Below are positions 1 to 10,390 of a stretch of 64,000 bases of DNA, piece after piece. A program made the translations under genes and the position numbers. Source of the stretch: Symsagittifera roscoffensis (taxonomy: Eukaryota > Xenacoelomorpha > Acoela > Convolutidae). How positions within the stretch are numbered: position 1 is the first letter of the stretch; each line of letters begins with the position of its first letter. The DNA is taken from the NCBI RefSeq assembly GCF_963678635.1, contig NC_087062.1, positions 73,995,345 to 74,059,344 of the forward strand, written 5' to 3'. The notes under the pieces were generated by a model that worked only from the letters and a program-made list of their open reading frames with translations, did no database searches and was not told the origin of the DNA.

Positions 1-672
1 TGTCACTGATTTTTTTCCCCTGTTTTAAATTTTTTTCATTAGCTTAAACTTGTCGAGTGAAAATGCGTTTTTTTAAAGATTTCTGATAGTCGACTATCCT
101 TAATATTTTTTCGCGAAAAAATAAAGTGTTTTGTTTTTTGTTACCCTTGCGACTAGCAAAAGTGTTTCAACCGGGTACTACCCGTAAATAACCTGTAACT
201 ATCTTAGTTCGCAAAATTCGCACCTGAAAGTAATACACGTCTTTTACCTGCTTTATTCTAATTTCAAAATCAAGAAGCATAGCGCGCATTTGGCGCATTA
301 GTTACAACCATGCTTGAGACGATCAAGCCGTGTACTGGTTCAAATCCAATCGGGACCTGTTTTTTGGAAACTGAATGTTTTCGGCTGTTTTATGCCTAGT
401 TTAGTTTCCTCAGAAAGGACGTTTTGATGTTTATGTTTTTTCTAGCGTTCCGAAAGCTCCTGGAAAACGGTGAGAAACTTTGTATTAGGGGTCGTGTTTT
501 ATTTTGTTTTCCTTGCGACATCGAGAAAAACTGGTTGGAAGATTTTGCACACTTTGAGCAACGCTCGTGTTACGGAAATTTAGTTTTTTTTTAGGTTGAA
601 AAACTTGTTTTTCGAAAAATTAAAGTGAGTCTTGTATGTTTCAATTTAATTTGAAGGTTTTGGTTTTTTTAG
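1..672. other. Intronic or intergenic sequence upstream of first recognised exon
   Basis: This stretch is T-rich with no open frame resembling a known protein. It contains a tRNA-like SINE remnant at about 290-360 and, at 455-540, a copy of a dispersed repeat (an 'aaactttgtatt' segment followed by 'tcgagaaaaac') that recurs near 30480, 36660 and 41010. If 673-829 is an internal ASNSD1 exon, this is an intron and the true 5' end lies outside the window. Confidence 0.4.
290..360 (+). repeat. tRNA-derived SINE remnant
   Basis: A box-B-like sequence GGTTCAAATCC lies in a tRNA-like stretch that starts GGCGCATTAG. A related copy, with 'catgcttgagacga' and a downstream 'attccgaaagctcc' segment, is at 13795-13920. 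No full cloverleaf can be folded, so this reads as a SINE head and not a tRNA gene. Confidence 0.45.
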
Positions 673-829
673 AAAACTTTTTTTTTGGCCCAACCGTTGT
701 CTGCTCAAAAATGGTCGGCTTTAATACCACTCCTTGCTTTGATGTAAGTTTAACATTTAATTGTCTTGTTTGGAATGTGTTTTCAAAAGTGAACATTGTG
801 CAAGACAATGAGACAAGCTATGAAAATTT
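673..829 (+). CDS. Probable ASNSD1 5' exon (glutaminase-like domain fragment)
   Basis: The reading frame follows a good acceptor (ggttttttttag) and runs to a GTTAGA donor. The peptide has GxxTT at its start, then NCLVWN and DNET. Recalled from the animal ASNSD1 family, these fall in the same order and spacing as the 'TT...WNGE.F...ENDT' segment of the N-terminal class-II glutamine-amidotransferase-like domain. The usual Gly-Glu after WN is missing. A GTAAGT at 737 lies inside the frame, but no acceptor follows it closely, so I read through it. The next exon is not identified; a phase-compatible acceptor at 920 opens a frame with YQGFYVF, which is weakly like VQGPWSF of the family. Similarity is low and rests on order of motifs only. 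Confidence 0.4.
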
Positions 830-1853
830 GTTAGATCTAGTTTTTCTCAACATATTCAAAAAAAAATTTGTTTTGCGGTTTTCATCTCAATTTCTGTCTG
901 CTTTTTTTGTCATGTTTAGATATCAAGGATTTTATGTGTTCACCTGCTTCGCCTTTGTGTTGATTTTATGTGTTCACCTGCCTCCTTTTTTACCTTGTAG
1001 TCGATATCTTAATTATCAGGTGTAAAATTGTTATTTTTTTTGAGAATATAATAAATTCGCTGCTCGCTGAGCTTACTAATAGTTCTCAAACTTTCTGTTG
1101 ACTGTATTCATTTTTTATCTCATTTAATTGGTTTTTATAATATGGTTTTTATAATATAATTGAGTTTTATTAAGTCAAAAGTTTTGCCAAACGAGGCCAT
1201 TTCCCTTCCACCAATGATGAGCATTTTATTATGAGCAGTGATTAAGTAAAGTACTTTTGATGAGGGTGTCTGTCGTTCAAAGACCACAGTCCCAAGTTTT
1301 GTTTTTGAGGCTCGTTTTTGTAGTTTTTTCAAAGTTTACTAGTTAGATTTCTTTCCGATGGTCAATGCGAATTGTTGCGGCGTAAAAATGTCGGAAATTA
1401 TTCAAGCAATCGTTTTTCAATAATTTGCTTAACGAGTTCGCTTATTCTAGTTGGTGTTACGCAAATGTCTGTTCGAATTTTGTGTTCACTTTGTTAGCAG
1501 TATATGCATATAATTCAGCGCCAATTACACTCGGTTTTGATATTAAATCAAGCTATTTCATGTTTTATTGCATCTGAAAGATATTGATGGCCTTGAGCTC
1601 GAAATTAAAAAATGTTCCAACTGTGACCATTGTTGCAAAGTTTTGTGGAATTGAAATTTGCCCAATTTGAGATAATTAAAGCGCGCCGTACCAATTTTTT
1701 CGAAATGGAATCGGGATTTAGACCTTTGAGCTTATACAACTCTTTTTAAAGTTTTGTTCTAGTCCCGGCCGGACATTGTTTTTTCGAAATATGAAAATTG
1801 ATTTTTTTTCTGTGAAAGCTCAAGGTTACAATATCGTTTGCTTGCCTATTTTT

Positions 1854-4252
1854 CTTAACTTACTTTCCTAAGCATGGTTTTCTTCTGAGCTAAGCTTTCG
1901 TGCTATCATTGAATTTGTAAATTTACCAACTGATTTTGTATAATTTCCAGTTTTTTTTCGCTTTTCCGGTTTTTGGCTGATGTTAAATCGGCGTGATCAA
2001 CTTATATTGCCTAATTAGAAGGGGCAAAAGGTTTTCTTATCCTTTGTGAGTGGTAGGGGTAGGGCCTATTTTCTATTTGCGGCTCAACGGCCGTTGATGC
2101 ACGTAATTTTGGCTAAATTAGCGATCGGTGAATGGTTCTGTTGCTTTTTCAACGCTGTTCTTCAACACTGCTCGCAGGATTCTTCACATTGAACATCATT
2201 TGAGACAAATGAATTAAATTGAGACTAATTTTTGTAGATATAGATTTCTCGACATTTCACTCGCATTTTTTCGACTTAGTGGCTTCCGTTTTCTTTGTCA
2301 GCCGCTAGCTTGCAATGCTATCTTTGTGTGTATCCTATGGTTTGCAAAGCACTTGTGGTTACTATTGCGTAGTGTGAGCAGCAAATCAATCCGATTCGAA
2401 ATCTTTCCAAATTGAATTGAGGCAAACTATGTCATCTTTGCAAGCCGTTGCAGGACGACAAATATATCACTTTGTTCTTTACAAAGTGTTGCGGGGCCTG
2501 AAAATTGCGTGAGGGGAAGAAATGGAGGAAAAGAAGGAGCGTTTCAATGAGGTGTTACGATACGTGTGAAAGAAGACGAGTGAAAGAAGACGATTCAAGC
2601 GTCTCTTTAGTGCAACTTCACCTTCGTATAAGTTTCCACTGATTTCTGAAAAGGCTGGGGCCATTTAAATGAATTTTATGAACAAATGATTAAGAGTAAT
2701 AAATGTAGTGAAGTCTCTTATATAGGTCTTGCTGATTTTTTTTTCAGGTAAAAGTTTTGAAATATTGATGCACTTAGCTATAAATGCACTTTTTGAGTTC
2801 AATTGAAATTCATCTGCTGAAAGTGACGTAAATATCACTCTCCAAATACGAACGTGGAAATGGCGCAAAAAACGTGAACGATTTCTAGTTTCTAAAGTGG
2901 AATTTATTTTTAAGATTTCCCAGCGGAATAAAAACTTTAACTATTGATCCAATTTTCTCAAGTTGGTTTAATGCTATCAAAAAAGCGCCTATCGTAAATC
3001 GTACTAGAAATTCAAAGAGCTTAAAGGACATCTATTTTTTCTTTGTGTTTCCCTTAACTTACTTTCCTAAGCATGGTTTTCTTCTGAGCTAAGCTTTCGT
3101 GCTATCATTGAATTTGTAAATTTACCAACTGATTTTGTATAATTTCCAGTTTTTTTTCGCTTTTCCGGTTTTTGGCTGATGTTAAATCGGCGTGATCAAC
3201 TTATATTGCCTAATTAGAAGGGGCAAAAGGTTTTCTTATCCTTTGTGAGTGGTAGGGGTAGGGCCTATTTTCTATTTGCGGCTCAACGGCCGTTGATGCA
3301 CGTAATTTTGGCTAAATTAGCGATCGGTGAATGGTTCTGTTGCTTTTTCAACGCTGTTCTTCAACACTGCTCGCAGGATTCTTCACATTGAACATCATTT
3401 GAGACAAATGAATTAAATTGAGACTAATTTTTGTAGATATAGATTTCTCGACATTTCACTCGCATTTTTTCGACTTAGTGGCTTCCGTTTTCTTTGTCAG
3501 CCGCTAGCTTGCAATGCTATCTTTGTGTGTATCCTATGGTTTGCAAAGCACTTGTGGTTACTATTGCGTAGTGTGAGCAGCAAATCAATCCGATTCGAAA
3601 TCTTTCCAAATTGAATTGAGGCAAACTATGTCATCTTTGCAAGCCGTTGCAGGACGACAAATATATCACTTTGTTCTTTACAAAGTGTTGCGGGGCCTGA
3701 AAATTGCGTGAGGGGAAGAAATGGAGGAAAAGAAGGAGCGTTTCAATGAGGTGTTACGATACGTGTGAAAGAAGACGAGTGAAAGAAGACGATTCAAGCG
3801 TCTCTTTAGTGCAACTTCACCTTCGTATAAGTTTCCACTGATTTCTGAAAAGGCTGGGGCCATTTAAATGAATTTTATGAACAAATGATTAAGAGTAATA
3901 AATGTAGTGAAGACTCTTATATAGGTCTTGCTGATTTTTTTTCAGGTAAAAGTTTTGAAATATTGATGCACTTAGCTATAAATGCACTTTTGAGTTCAAT
4001 TGAAATTCATCTGCTGAAAGTGACGTAAATATCACTCTCCAAATACGAACGTGGAAATGGCGCAAAAAACGTGAACGATTTCTAGTTTCTAAAGTGGAAT
4101 TTATTTTTAAGATTTCCCAGCGGAATAAAAACTTTAACTATTGATCCAATTTTCTCAAGTTGGATTAATGCTATCAAAAAAGCGCCTATCGTAAATCGTA
4201 CTAGAAATTCAAAGAGCTTAAAGGACATCTATTTTTTCTTTGTGTTTCGAAA
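1854..4252 (+). repeat. Tandem duplication, two copies of about 1.2 kb
   Basis: Copy 1 (1854-3052) and copy 2 (3053-about 4252) are offset by 1199 bases and nearly identical. I see only single-base differences and one-base indels in homopolymers (for example around 2712/3912 and 2736/3934). Both begin with CTTAACTTACTTTCC. The second half of each copy belongs to the dispersed family marked by 'cccagcggaataaaa', which also occurs near 25880, 27230 and 29270. Confidence 0.85.
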
Positions 4253-4604
4253 GTTGCAATTTTTTCAACAAAGTCAATGTTTGTTCAGTGTTTTTTCAAT
4301 GTTTACTTGCGTTCATTATTCTTTTCCAATCTTCGATTGTCTATGTTTTTCAGTAGCGAAGCTTGTGTTATAGCGAAGCTTGTGTTCAAACCGATAATTT
4401 TTCCCCAACAAATTGCGCAAAACACGCCACAGTTCATATTGCAATAATTTAAATCAAAGATTGAAATGGTTTCATTATGATTCGTTTTTTTCTGTGTGTG
4501 TTTGTAATGCAAGAAAAAATAACACTCGACAACTCAGAGAGTCTTTTATGTGCGGCCTTTAAATCTGTAAATTGGGGAATCGATTCAAAGTTGTGCACCA
4601 TATA

Positions 4605-5074
4605 CAGTGCTGATTTAAAATAACCGGACAAAACGAGCTTAACTTGAAATTTAAAACGCGTTTTTCTCAAATTGGGTTGAGTTTAGGTGAAAACATATGA
4701 AGACAAAACTTGCTTAAAATTTTAGCAGAATTAATATGGTGTTATTTGTTTTTGCAATTTTTTTTGAAGAAAAAACCCTTCTTAAAGTTTGTTGGGCTAC
4801 ATAAGGGGCTCACTCTGATATAATTATGTCTGTAATCGACTTGGTTTTTTTGGCGTAGGGTTTGATTAACTAAGAAAAGCCAAAATTACCCTTTTTTGGG
4901 GGTAAAATTTCGGTCCCGAATTTTGCGAAACAAGTTACACCATATTAATTCTGCTAAAATTTTAAGCAAGTTTTGTCTTAATAAGTTTTCACCTAAACTC
5001 TACCCAATTTGAGAAAAACGCGTTTTAAATTTCAAGTTTAACGCGTTTTATCCGGTTAATTTGAATCAGCACTG
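4605..5074. mobile_element. Mariner-type palindromic MITE, copy A (470 bp)
   Basis: Starts CAGTGCTGATTTAAA and ends with its complement TTTGAATCAGCACTG. The two ends are inverted copies of each other for about 140 bases, with a handful of mismatches. It is flanked by TA on both sides (4603-4604 and 5075-5076), the target duplication of the Tc1/mariner superfamily. There is no coding capacity. Confidence 0.8.
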
Positions 5075-5076
5075 TA

Positions 5077-5809
5077 CAGTGCTGATTTAAATTATACGAA
5101 CAAAATGAACGAAACTTGAATTTTCAAATACGTTTTTCTCAATTTGGGTTAAAATTAAACAAAATGTGAAGAGAACAAAAATTGCTCAGAATTTCATCAG
5201 AACTAATATGTTGCAATTTTTCCCCGAAATTCTCAACCAAAATTTTACCCCGTAAATGGGTCATTTTGGCTTTTTTCAGTTAATCAAAAATTAAGCTGAA
5301 ACTACTTTGTTAATTGATGAGGATTATACATCACAAGACGCTTCTTACACAGCCCAACAAATTTCTAGAAAGGTTAAATCTCCCAAAATTGTAAGAGAAA
5401 ATATTTTTGCATGATAGTCAAGAAACGTGATTTTTACTATATAAAACCCAAAATCTTTGCTTAAAAACAAATTTTAAACAATATACTCAAATTTTTGGAG
5501 ATTTAACCTTTCTAGAATTTTGTTGGGCTGTGAAAGAGGCTTCTTGTGATATATATTTCTCATCAATAGTTTCAGCAAAATAGTTTCAGCGTAATTCTTG
5601 ATTAACTGAAAAAAGCCAAAATGACCCATTTATGGGGTAAAATTTTGGTTGAGAATTTTGGAGAAAAAATTGCACCGTATTAATTCTGATGAAATTTTAA
5701 GCAACTTTTGTTCTCTTCTCTTTTTGTCCAATATTAACCTAATTTGAGAAAAACGTGTTTGAAAATTCAAGTTTTGTTCGTTTTGTCCGGATAATTTAAA
5801 TCAGCACTC
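5077..5809. mobile_element. Mariner-type palindromic MITE, copy B (733 bp)
   Basis: Same family as the preceding element, sharing the intervening TA. Left end CAGTGCTGATTTAAATTAT; right end TTTAAATCAGCACTC followed by TA, with the last base of the inverted repeat changed. The inverted repeat extends over most of the element, including the internal 'aaaagccaaaatgaccc' and 'cctttctagaa' segments. No ORF. Confidence 0.8.
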
Positions 5810-6022
5810 TATTTGTTAGGTACATTCAAAAAGTTTGCATTTTGCGTTGCCGGTTATTTTGCCTGTTTTTACAGCAATCGCAATTTTAGGAGGATATCTA
5901 GCTTTAATAAATCATCTGCTGGGAAGTGACCAAGAATCTGCAAATAGGAGTTAAAAATTTTCCATGATTCTTTCTGTGCTTGACTTTGTCTGCTGGATAT
6001 ATTTTTTTAAAATTTCATTTAG

Positions 6023-6412
6023 GAGTGTTTTTGGCAAAGAGACGATCACTAGACGCTTTGTTTTCGTCGAAGATTTTTTCTTGGACGAGTCAATACAGTG
6101 GAATCATTCTACATGTTGCAACAACATCTGCAAATGCGATCGTTTCCCATCACTAGAGGATGATGAAATGAAGCGAACTCTTTGTAGTTTTTACCAATAT
6201 TTGCAGAAAGCAGTACAACGAAGAGTTTTGTCTATTCGCAGTAGCCTGCGTTGTGGAATTTTGTTTAGTGGTGGCTTAGATTCTGCCGTGCTTGCCGCAT
6301 TGATGGACCAGTTCTACGACAAGGAGCGCGAGATTGAGTTGATTAATGTTGCTTTTGAAGTGAATGGCCAATTCGAGACACCAGACCGAAAGACTAGCGT
6401 GAAGGCTTTGAT
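6023..6412 (+). CDS. ASNSD1: ASNSD1-like exon with the ATP-pyrophosphatase loop
   Basis: This is the exon carrying the core of the asparagine-synthetase-like domain. Acceptor aatttcatttag at 6011-6022, donor GTTAGT at 6413. The encoded peptide starts VFGKETITRR, aligning with the end of the N-terminal glutaminase-like domain (FGRDxxGRR in the family). It then runs through a shortened linker into LFSGGLDSAVLAAL, the SGGxDS loop that binds ATP pyrophosphate, followed by ELINVAFE and TPDR. The linker is much shorter than in vertebrate ASNSD1, so the protein is compact or an exon has been missed. Known family role: ASNSD1 is an asparagine-synthetase-like protein whose own catalytic role is not firmly established. 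Product identity is confident from motif order across three exons. Confidence 0.85.
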
Positions 6413-7033
6413 GTTAGTCGTAGTCATTTCGTAACATGGGGTCAATTTCAACGGTTGACGTTTTAAAAAATGGGATTCTTCAAAAGTGACTTGCGCCTCT
6501 AACAAATTAGCTCTTTCTACAGCTGAAATGTTATAAGCAAAAATGGATTAGGTGAAAAATTGTTTAAGTAAAATATGAAAATATGTTTTAATCGTTTTAC
6601 CCTAAAATTTTCATCATTACGCTAGCGAGCAGCTAGTGTTTTAGTACGAACCTTCTTTTTTTCCAACTTAACTCGCAAATAAAATTGTTCACTTGTGAGC
6701 CTTTTTGCTATAACCACGATCTGTAGCATTGGAAATTACATAGCATCTGTTCTCGGTTTTTATTTGTGGCTAGTGTTTGAGATGGAGTGAGCTTCCGTGG
6801 CTGAAGGGTTAGTGCGTGAGACATATAATTTCTAGATAATAGGCCCGAGTCGTCGCCGAATTTTTACTATTTAGAGGCTTTTTTTTTACTTTTTCTTTCT
6901 TATTGCACTTTTTGGAACTCTATAGCTGCTTTTTGTCGTATTCTCGCTAGTGTTCGCGAAGCGCAGCTTCGACTATGTGTACATCTCGCTGATTTGGTCA
7001 AGTTGTCCTGATTGATAGTTATTGTAATTGCAG
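6413..7033 (+). other. ASNSD1-like intron with SINE-like composite repeat
   Basis: The intron contains a copy of the composite SINE-like repeat (about 6610-6980). Its 3' part includes the hairpin-forming GCGAAGC..GCTTCG motif at 6955-6972. Acceptor ttgtaattgcag lies at 7022-7033. Confidence 0.6.
6610..6985 (+). repeat. Composite SINE-like repeat (copy 1)
   Basis: Order of modules: 'gctagcgagc...tagtacgaacc', 'aactcgcaaa', 'cattggaaa', 'tggctagtgtttg', a degenerate tRNA-like part ('cgtggctgaagggttagtgcgtgagac'), then 'gtattctcgctagtgttc' and GCGAAGCGCAGCTTCG. The same modules in the same order are found near 14497-14850, 14885-15160, 15315-15600 and 26130-26530. Confidence 0.6.
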
Positions 7034-7353
7034 AGAATTGGAAAAAATAGCCCCGAACAGAACATGGAAACTGATTTTCGTAAATATCACAAAAGCGGAG
7101 CTTCAAGATGCACGAACACAGTATATCAGCAGAGTTTTGTATCCTTGTGAAAGCGTGTTAGATGACAGCATAGGATGCTCCCTGTGGTTTGCGGCTAAAG
7201 GGGCGTGCTCAACTGTCCTTTTGTCTGGAATCGGGGCGGACGAGCAACTGGGGGGATACTCAAGACACAGGGGGGCGTTTGAGAAAGGAGGCTGGAAGTG
7301 TATGCACGAGGAAATGAGGCAAGACTTGATGAGAATTGGAGCTAGAAACATGG
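7034..7353 (+). CDS. ASNSD1: ASNSD1-like exon (synthetase domain, middle)
   Basis: Joins in phase to the previous exon (codon ATA split as AT|A) and ends ATG-G before a GTAATT donor at 7354. It encodes the stretch with VLDDSIGCSLWFAAKG and LLSGIGADEQLGGYSRHR. This corresponds to the conserved GxGADExxxGYxRHR block of the asparagine-synthetase fold, which helps shape the active-site pocket. Motifs and order match animal ASNSD1 closely. Confidence 0.88.
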
Positions 7354-9691
7354 GTAATTATTAAATTCAAAAAGTTTATTAATTACCTAGTTTAATAATT
7401 AATTTAGCCCATGGTTAAATTAATTTTTTGCACAGTTTATATGGCCTTGTTTTCTAGCCTCTTAGCGTCCTAAATCTCATAATATTAATTGATTCAATGT
7501 AATGATCATTTTAATTTTGAAACATGGCTAAAGTTTTTCAACAAAATTCAAAAGTTACTACGTAAATTTTTTCCCTTAAAGACCTGTTTTCCCCTTCCTC
7601 GTTTTTCAGTCTGTCAAGTATCTGCTTTTTTGGCTATGTCCCCTCACCGTGCACTTTTCTTAATAACTGCATTTCAAATTTTGAAGAAAACCATATCTAA
7701 AAATTTTGGTGGTGCAGGATCTAAGATTTTGTTGAATTTCTGCAGTTTTTTCGCGTTTAAGGTTTCTGGCTTTAATTGTGTCGGCTTGTGTCATCGATCA
7801 AGGTGTCGTGTCTACCCAAGACGTGCATAGTAATTACTTGATAATTGTGTTCAGGTTTTTTAATGCTGGCAATTGTGTTTTGCGATAAGTTTGTATCGAT
7901 TTGAATTTTTCTTGAGATAGTATGATATCTCACCTTATGATATTCTAGTGGATGTTTTTCTGCCTTTTTTTACTCTTGTGATAAGCTAGGGTATTGCAAT
8001 CGGGTACTAGACTTTTTTCTCGTAAATAACTTTGCTCACAGAAAGGTCAGAATTAGAAATGGTAAATATTAGTTCAGTTCAAGTTCATCAAATTTCTTAT
8101 CGTTCACAACACACTTAGACTGGAGGTAACGAATAAGCCTGGGACCGCAAAGGTCCAGGGTTCGAATCTGATAGGACTTTTTTTAGATGAAATTTTTTGT
8201 TTCAAAAAAATTGTCGGCTGATTAATTGTCTGCTTATGTTTTGTCGGTTTAGTTGCCACATCGTGGAATTTTCTTGTTGTTTTCGCAATTAACATTGTAA
8301 ACGCTTTAAGTGTTCTGTTTTATTTCTCCTGTTTGTAAAATACTTACCTTGGCTTCGTAGATTTTTTTTGTTGTTTTTTTTTTGCTTGAGAACTTTATTC
8401 TGCCCAAATGATTTCGGCTTATAATTTATCGGCTTTGAGTCGTGTTAAGGGAAAAAATTTTCTATACTCACCCCTGCATCGCAAAAAATGCTTAAATTCT
8501 TCATAGAAATTATATTTTGAATTTTTCGTCACATTTTTTTTAGCTTTGCTTGATAGGTTTCGGCCTATGTTTTATCGACTAAATGGCCGCATATTGCTCC
8601 TTTCGACAAGCGAAAAAAGTTTGTGTGCGTGTCTGTGTTATGAGGGTGAAAAGGACTTAATAACTTTTCAGTTGTCTTAAGTTTTTTGAATTTTTTCTGG
8701 CTTTTTAATTGTTTCATTTGACAATTAAATAAAAATGTTTGGGTGTTTTTGTGAAGGACTTTTTATAAATCTTAATTCTACTTTTTATCTACTTTTTAAT
8801 TCTTGTTTTTTTTTGGCTGAAAATTTTTCTGCTGAGGTATTTTCGGCTTTGTAGCCGCTTGGTAAGTTTTTTTTCGACGCTAATTTCACATTCTATTGTA
8901 TTTGCATCTTATTGTTTCAAAACTAGCCTGATTCATTTTGATCGATCTAGTTTTACCGACACTTTCGATTGCTTTCCGACTTAGCTACTTTCTTCATGTG
9001 TATCGCTTCGCCTCTGTGTTCATATTTTCTTTTCGACTGATGGCTTTCGGCTAGCTGACTCTGTTTTTCTGTTGTTTAGCAAGTGGTGTGAAGCTGCCTT
9101 GCCTGTGCGTAAAAGTATACTAAAATTGACAAACTTTTGTGTCGTTTGAATGTCAAAAATTGATTTTTAAAATATATTTTTATTTAACTCAGGAGGGCTG
9201 TGGTGTATAAGTTGTAGGTTTTGTTTAGGGTTTTTAAACTTTTTTCATGACAACAATTTTTTGTGGCATTTTTTGTTTTTGATTTAGTGTCCAAGTATTG
9301 CCGGCTTTGTGAACACTCGGTAAGTGAGACTAAAAGCTTACTTAATGCTGGTGGTTTAGTTTCGACTGTGGATCTGAAATTGTTTTTTTTTTCACCAGTT
9401 TTAACCACTTTTTTTAACCACTTTTTTTCGACATTGATTTCTGTCTCACTTTTTATTCGATAGCTTGCAATGCTGTGCTTGCGCTGTATTGCAAGTAATG
9501 TCGAGCGCCGCTTCGCCTCTGCGTAACATTTATTATGATTATTAAAAAAATTCTACCAGAGTGAAATTCCTTCCACCTCCTTTTTTGCGTAAAGCGAAAA
9601 CTGTATCGATTTTTGCTACTCATTTTTACGATGCTTTAAATTTCCGTTTTATGTCAGAAAAATTTTTTAAAATAATCCTGTTAAATTTTAG
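7354..9691 (+). other. ASNSD1-like intron, 2.3 kb, repeat-filled
   Basis: Contains a tRNA-like box B (GGTTCGAATC) at about 8159, part of a SINE head 8110-8180, and a 'tcggcctat...atcgactaaatggccgcatattgc' repeat at 8560-8600 that recurs at 12960, 13120 and 13260. Several copies of the 'cttcgcctctgtg' motif lie near 9000, 9085 and 9505. No additional exon is seen. Confidence 0.55.
8110..8182 (+). repeat. tRNA-derived SINE head
   Basis: Box-A-like 'tggaggtaacg' and box-B-like GGTTCGAATC about 40 bases apart, followed by a T run that could end a Pol III transcript. The arms do not form a canonical cloverleaf, so not a tRNA gene. Confidence 0.5.
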
Positions 9692-9975
9692 GGAGAGACG
9701 ATAGGGTAATTGCCGACCATGGGAAAGAACTACGGATGCCTTTTTTAGATGAAGACTTGGTAGCTTTTCTCAGTAATCTTGCCCCATGGTACAAAACGAA
9801 CCCGCTCGGATCTAGAGAGACAGGGGACAAGGCTCTATTACGATTAGTTGCCAAAGATTTGGGACTACATGAGGTGTCTTCATTTGCAAAGCGCGCAATT
9901 CAATTCGGATCGAGAATTGCAAAATTAGAGAGCAAGTCGGAAAAAGGGTCCGATGTCTGCTCTAGACTGAAATGA
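9692..9975 (+). CDS. ASNSD1: ASNSD1-like terminal exon
   Basis: Acceptor gttaaattttag; the codon split G|GG restores the family sequence NxGRDDRV across the junction. It encodes RDDRVIADHGKELRMPFLDE, a central NPLGSRETGDKALLR segment, and KRAIQFGSRIAKLE near the C-terminus, then stop TGA at 9973-9975. These are the signature C-terminal motifs of ASNSD1; residues RxPFLDE and the QFGSRIAK tail are nearly invariant in the family. The three clear exons together encode about 330 residues. Confidence 0.88.
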
Positions 9976-10390
9976 AACAAATGCGGACTGTTTCAAAAGA
10001 GGACGCTAAGTAATATCTATTTCAATTTAATCTGTCTCTAAAGAATTTCATTTCGTGTCCGTAAATTAGAATTGAATAAGAAAGAAAATTGTCTACGTTT
10101 AGCGAGGCTGAAGTGCTGTTTGATATTCAAATAGTGAGATAGATATCAGCAGCAAGTCTTATCTCTGGGTTTATGAAGAAGGTAAAGCTTCATTATATTG
10201 AATTTCAGTTCAGGTGAACGTGTCTGATACGCTGCAATTAAAAAAGAACTTTGCACTATTTTCAATTGTAGTAATAGAGCAGCACGTCAATATTCCTTTT
10301 ATTTTTTGTCTATTGTACGAGTGTAATACAGTAAATTTTCGTTTTTAACGTAACTTTTTTTAGTTTTAAATCTGTTCGTTTCCTTTCAAA
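9976..10390 (+). other. Spacer between ASNSD1-like and lipid-kinase genes
   Basis: Both genes face right and are 415 bases apart, so this holds the ASNSD1 3'UTR and the next gene's promoter and 5'UTR. I see no canonical AATAAA and no repeat. Confidence 0.4.

Larger units (their letters stand above)
830..6022 (+). other. Intron(s) of the ASNSD1-like gene
   Basis: No convincing exon apart from a weak candidate starting at 921. The region holds a 1.2-kb tandem duplication (about 1854-4252) and two adjacent palindromic MITEs (4605-5809), annotated separately. A short internal repeat 'ttttatgtgttcacctgc' occurs twice at 930-985. Confidence 0.5.

Noticed and set aside
737-742. GTAAGT as a splice donor
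   Set aside because: Using it would remove the WN...DNET stretch that fits ASNSD1, and no acceptor follows before 829; kept as coding, with low confidence.
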